Assembly: GCA_944388645.1 (NCBI GenBank)
Contig: CALXJO010000043.1
Coordinates: forward strand, 1-8,136
Direction: 5' to 3'
Origin: an uncultured Clostridia bacterium
Lineage (GTDB): Bacteria; Bacillota; Clostridia; TANB77; CAG-508
Length of the DNA: 8,136 nt
Shown piece after piece: positions 6,701 through 8,136 of the stretch. Positions within the stretch are counted from its first letter, which is position 1. Every line of letters begins with the position of its first letter. The notes beneath the pieces were generated by a model. It was not told the origin of the DNA and did no database searches. It saw only the letters and a program-made list of their open reading frames with translations. A program made the translations under genes and the position numbers.

Positions 6701-8020
6701 GACTATTACGTGGATTCTTTAATTATTATAAAAGCGCAAACTTTATTATATAATAATGGAATAAATATTAATACACAAGCATTTTACGAGTACCCAAGTA
6801 TTAGAAGTCTTGCCAAATTTATAGAAAGTAAAAAAGAAGTGGCTGATAGCGAATCTAGCACTGAAGAATTAGCTACAATTTCAGAAATTAAGCATAAAAA
6901 TAAAAGGACTAAAATTTCTTATAAAAATATATTATTATTTGGAGCTACAGGCTTTTTAGGAATTCACATTTTACATTCTATATTACAGAATTCTTCTGCA
7001 CATATTTATTGTATAATTAGAGAAAAAGATAATTTAAACTCTATTTCTCGTTTTTATAATAAATTTGAGTTTTATTTTGGTAAGGAAGAATTAGAAAAAT
7101 ATAAGGACCGAATTACTACTATAACTGGTAATATATTAAAAGAAAAATTTGGTTTATCTACAGATAGCTATGATGAACTTGGCTCTTTAGTTGATTGTGT
7201 TATAAACTCTGCTGCTATTGTAAAACATTATGGCAATTATTCAGATTTTTATAATACAAATGTTTTTGCAACTAAACAAATGGTAGATTTCTGTATTAAA
7301 TATCATGCCCATTTTCATTATATTTCTACAATGTCTGTGTCAGGTTATGGTTTAGTTGAATGTCCAGACCGTACTTTTACAGAAAATGATTTTTATGTTG
7401 GTCAGAAGTATAAAGATAATGTGTATGTAAATAGTAAATTTGAAGCTGAAAATGTAGTTTTGTCTGCATGTAAGAATAATAAATTAAAAGCTTCTATATA
7501 TCGTATTGGAAATATTACAAATAGGTTTAGTGATGGAATTTTCCAACAAAATGCTGGAGATAATGCATTTTTGAATAGAATAACATCAATAATTAATCTA
7601 GGAAATATTCCTAAAGAAGTTATGCATCATTCTTTGGAATTTACTCCTGTTGATTTCTGCGCCGATTTTATAGTAAAATTATTAAGCTTGCAAGAAAATA
7701 ATATAAATGTTTACCATTTATATAATGATAAATATGTTTCTTTGCATAAACTATTAACTATTTTACAAAAATATGATATTAATATAAAGATTGTACCAAT
7801 GGAGAAATTTGAGAAAGAAATTTTATCTGCTCCAGATAAATATTTTGGTATTACAAATTATTTAACTAATGTAAGAAATAAGGATTTTAATAAAATTCAT
7901 CTTTCAAACGAATATACTAATTCTTTGCTTAAAAAGCAAAATCTTGAATGGCCTGTTTTGAGTGAAGAATATATTTCAAAGATTATATATTATTTAATAA
8001 AAAACAAATTTATTAAATGA
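3743..8020 (+). CDS. Single-module NRPS, C-A-T-R, predicted to release an N-acyl asparagine aldehyde or alcohol
   Basis: From the ATG at 3743 it has 1425 residues; AGGGTGA at 3731-3737 lies five bases upstream. A TTG at 3707 would also be in frame, but it is inside the hairpin and has no ribosome site. Domains: condensation 1-430, with HHLIADA at 131-137 (likely catalytic His132; the usual final Gly is Ala); adenylation about 455-945, with YTSGSTGNPKG (605-615), NEYGPTEAT (740-748), YKTGD (829-833) and Lys938 in SNGK; carrier about 955-1030, with the attachment Ser992 in FFDYYVDSL, where the family norm is LGGDS; charged linker 1030-1060; NAD(P)H thioester reductase 1061-1425, with GATGFLG (1067-1073), Thr1196, and Tyr1228/Lys1232 as YxxxK. 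Pocket residues by alignment to GrsA read D651 L652 T655 K692 I715 G717 E741 V749 G750 K938, close to the Asn code. No epimerase is present, so L-Asn is expected. The first-position C domain plus the upstream ligase suggest N-acylation (inference). A phosphopantetheinyl transferase is needed but not in view. Confidence 0.95.
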   Translation: MNLYELTNPQKSIWLTEQFYKGTAVNNICGTVLIDEEIAFDKLIDAINIFIRDNDSFRIHIVLDKDGNAKQYFGDYSPSEFTVITLQDQNELSNLEHEMANIPFDIFDNNLYNFQLFKFKDNKGGFVLNTHHLIADACTAGIIASKIVNIYSSLIKNEPITEIPTSYINYINSENDYLKSNKFIKDKEYWEENFKSSFDLASLSTCNLNTNSHCNCDANRKVFVLKKRQVKAIENYCKKNNFSLFNFFMAIYALYIGKVRNLKHFVLGTPILNRTTFGEKHTPGMFISTVPFYFNLEGNPTFKDFVTSITVQTIGMFRHQKYPYQEILSYLRKQDSSIPNLYNIMISYQNTKTEKDASDIKYDVRWTHSDFTSDELDIHLFDMNNYGTLNIAYDYQTAKYSLDDITNIHNRILYIIKQVLESSSSLALSKINLVTPEEKYTILHKYNHDRYQRIDKTVIDLFLEQVKNVPDKTAISDNGKSLTFSQLDAVTDSFCAYFAENGLKPKDKICLFLNNSIELVISIISILKYGACYIPIDVTYPTDRIEYIAQNSGCKKIITNQDNVHKLNFLSNISMIIDYEKLVNLPTSPTCYNHSKLHNLAYIIYTSGSTGNPKGVKIAHESLTNYISWANTVYVQNEECNFPLYSSIAFDLTVTSIFTPLISGNTIYIYNNSNPELCLKQMIDDKKVQIIKLTPAHLTLLLDCLASDTIVTKLIVGGDILTKELCKKITKKAKNIHIYNEYGPTEATVGCMIHEYSPKDDNYASVPIGIPAKNVNLYVLNDDLNLIPCEQRGELYISGKCLSKGYVKLKAINNERFLPSPFKKSSKLYKTGDIVTLHSNQVMEYIGRTDFQVKINGFRIEMGEIQSRILKYPNIKDCYVTTIQKDSSKVLCAYYVCDKERPVILKYLKEYLVKFLPTYMLPKYFVSLDGLPLTSNGKIQKDKLPMPSNSEHDVFVEPEGDLEVLLAKIFCKLLNIKKMSATGNFFDYYVDSLIIIKAQTLLYNNGININTQAFYEYPSIRSLAKFIESKKEVADSESSTEELATISEIKHKNKRTKISYKNILLFGATGFLGIHILHSILQNSSAHIYCIIREKDNLNSISRFYNKFEFYFGKEELEKYKDRITTITGNILKEKFGLSTDSYDELGSLVDCVINSAAIVKHYGNYSDFYNTNVFATKQMVDFCIKYHAHFHYISTMSVSGYGLVECPDRTFTENDFYVGQKYKDNVYVNSKFEAENVVLSACKNNKLKASIYRIGNITNRFSDGIFQQNAGDNAFLNRITSIINLGNIPKEVMHHSLEFTPVDFCADFIVKLLSLQENNINVYHLYNDKYVSLHKLLTILQKYDINIKIVPMEKFEKEILSAPDKYFGITNYLTNVRNKDFNKIHLSNEYTNSLLKKQNLEWPVLSEEYISKIIYYLIKNKFIK

Positions 8021-8032
8021 AAGGACTAACAT

Positions 8033-8136
8033 ATGAAGAAAAAGAAATTAAAAATTGACTCTGTAACTAAACTTGCACTTGTTAATACTCTTGCGGGTTT
8101 GGTTCTTGCCGGAATACTATATTTTCTATTACCATA
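8033..8136 (+). CDS. N-terminal part of a membrane protein of unknown function, cut by the window end
   Basis: Only 34 codons are visible. The ATG at 8033 follows the synthetase stop by 12 bases, and AAAGGA at 8020-8024 gives a ribosome site eight bases upstream, so it is probably co-transcribed with the synthetase. The visible protein has a lysine-rich start (MKKKKLKID), then one hydrophobic helix at about 13-33 (LALVNTLAGLVLAGILYFLL). This is either a signal anchor or the first of several membrane spans. Position suggests a role linked to the product (export, sensing or resistance), but nothing in the visible part identifies a family. Confidence 0.75.
   Translation, partial: MKKKKLKIDSVTKLALVNTLAGLVLAGILYFLLP

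Overview
The window is AT-rich, with long runs of A/T-ending codons, Gram-positive AGGAGG-type ribosome binding sites and close-to-consensus sigma-A promoters. Together with the families present, this points to a low-GC Firmicute, most likely a Clostridia-type anaerobe and possibly a gut one. TAA and TGA both serve as stops, so the standard code applies. No species can be named from the sequence alone.

Layout: positions 1-59 hold most of a tRNA-Pro(UGG) gene on the minus strand, with its own promoter at 87-115. A small independent plus-strand unit follows: extended -10 promoter, strong ribosome binding site, a 63-residue protein of unknown function, and a terminator at 452-504. That terminator is shared with a convergent minus-strand gene for a membrane-anchored HtrA/DegP-type serine protease (503-1639). 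Between the protease and the next, divergent operon is a 280-base intergenic region. It is filled with a degenerate 36-bp tandem repeat array, a palindromic element and a promoter.

The main content is a plus-strand biosynthetic operon from 1931 to beyond the right edge. It encodes (1) an acyl-CoA synthetase-like AMP-forming ligase, (2) a 1425-residue single-module non-ribosomal peptide synthetase with the order condensation - adenylation - carrier - terminal thioester reductase (C-A-T-R), and (3) the start of a small basic protein with an N-terminal membrane segment, cut by the window end. A second copy of the palindromic element sits between genes 1 and 2.

How they would work together (inference): the ligase activates a fatty or other carboxylic acid. 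The condensation domain transfers that acyl group to an amino acid held on the carrier domain. The reductase releases the product as an aldehyde or alcohol. The adenylation pocket reads D-L-T-K-I-G-E-V-G-K by alignment to GrsA, one conservative change from the classical asparagine code D-L-T-K-L-G-E-V-G-K. The predicted product is therefore an N-acyl-L-asparaginal, its cyclic hemiaminal, or the alcohol. Asparaginals are of interest because an electrophilic Asn at P1 is what asparaginyl endopeptidases recognise. The chemistry is a prediction; the domain order and motifs are seen directly.
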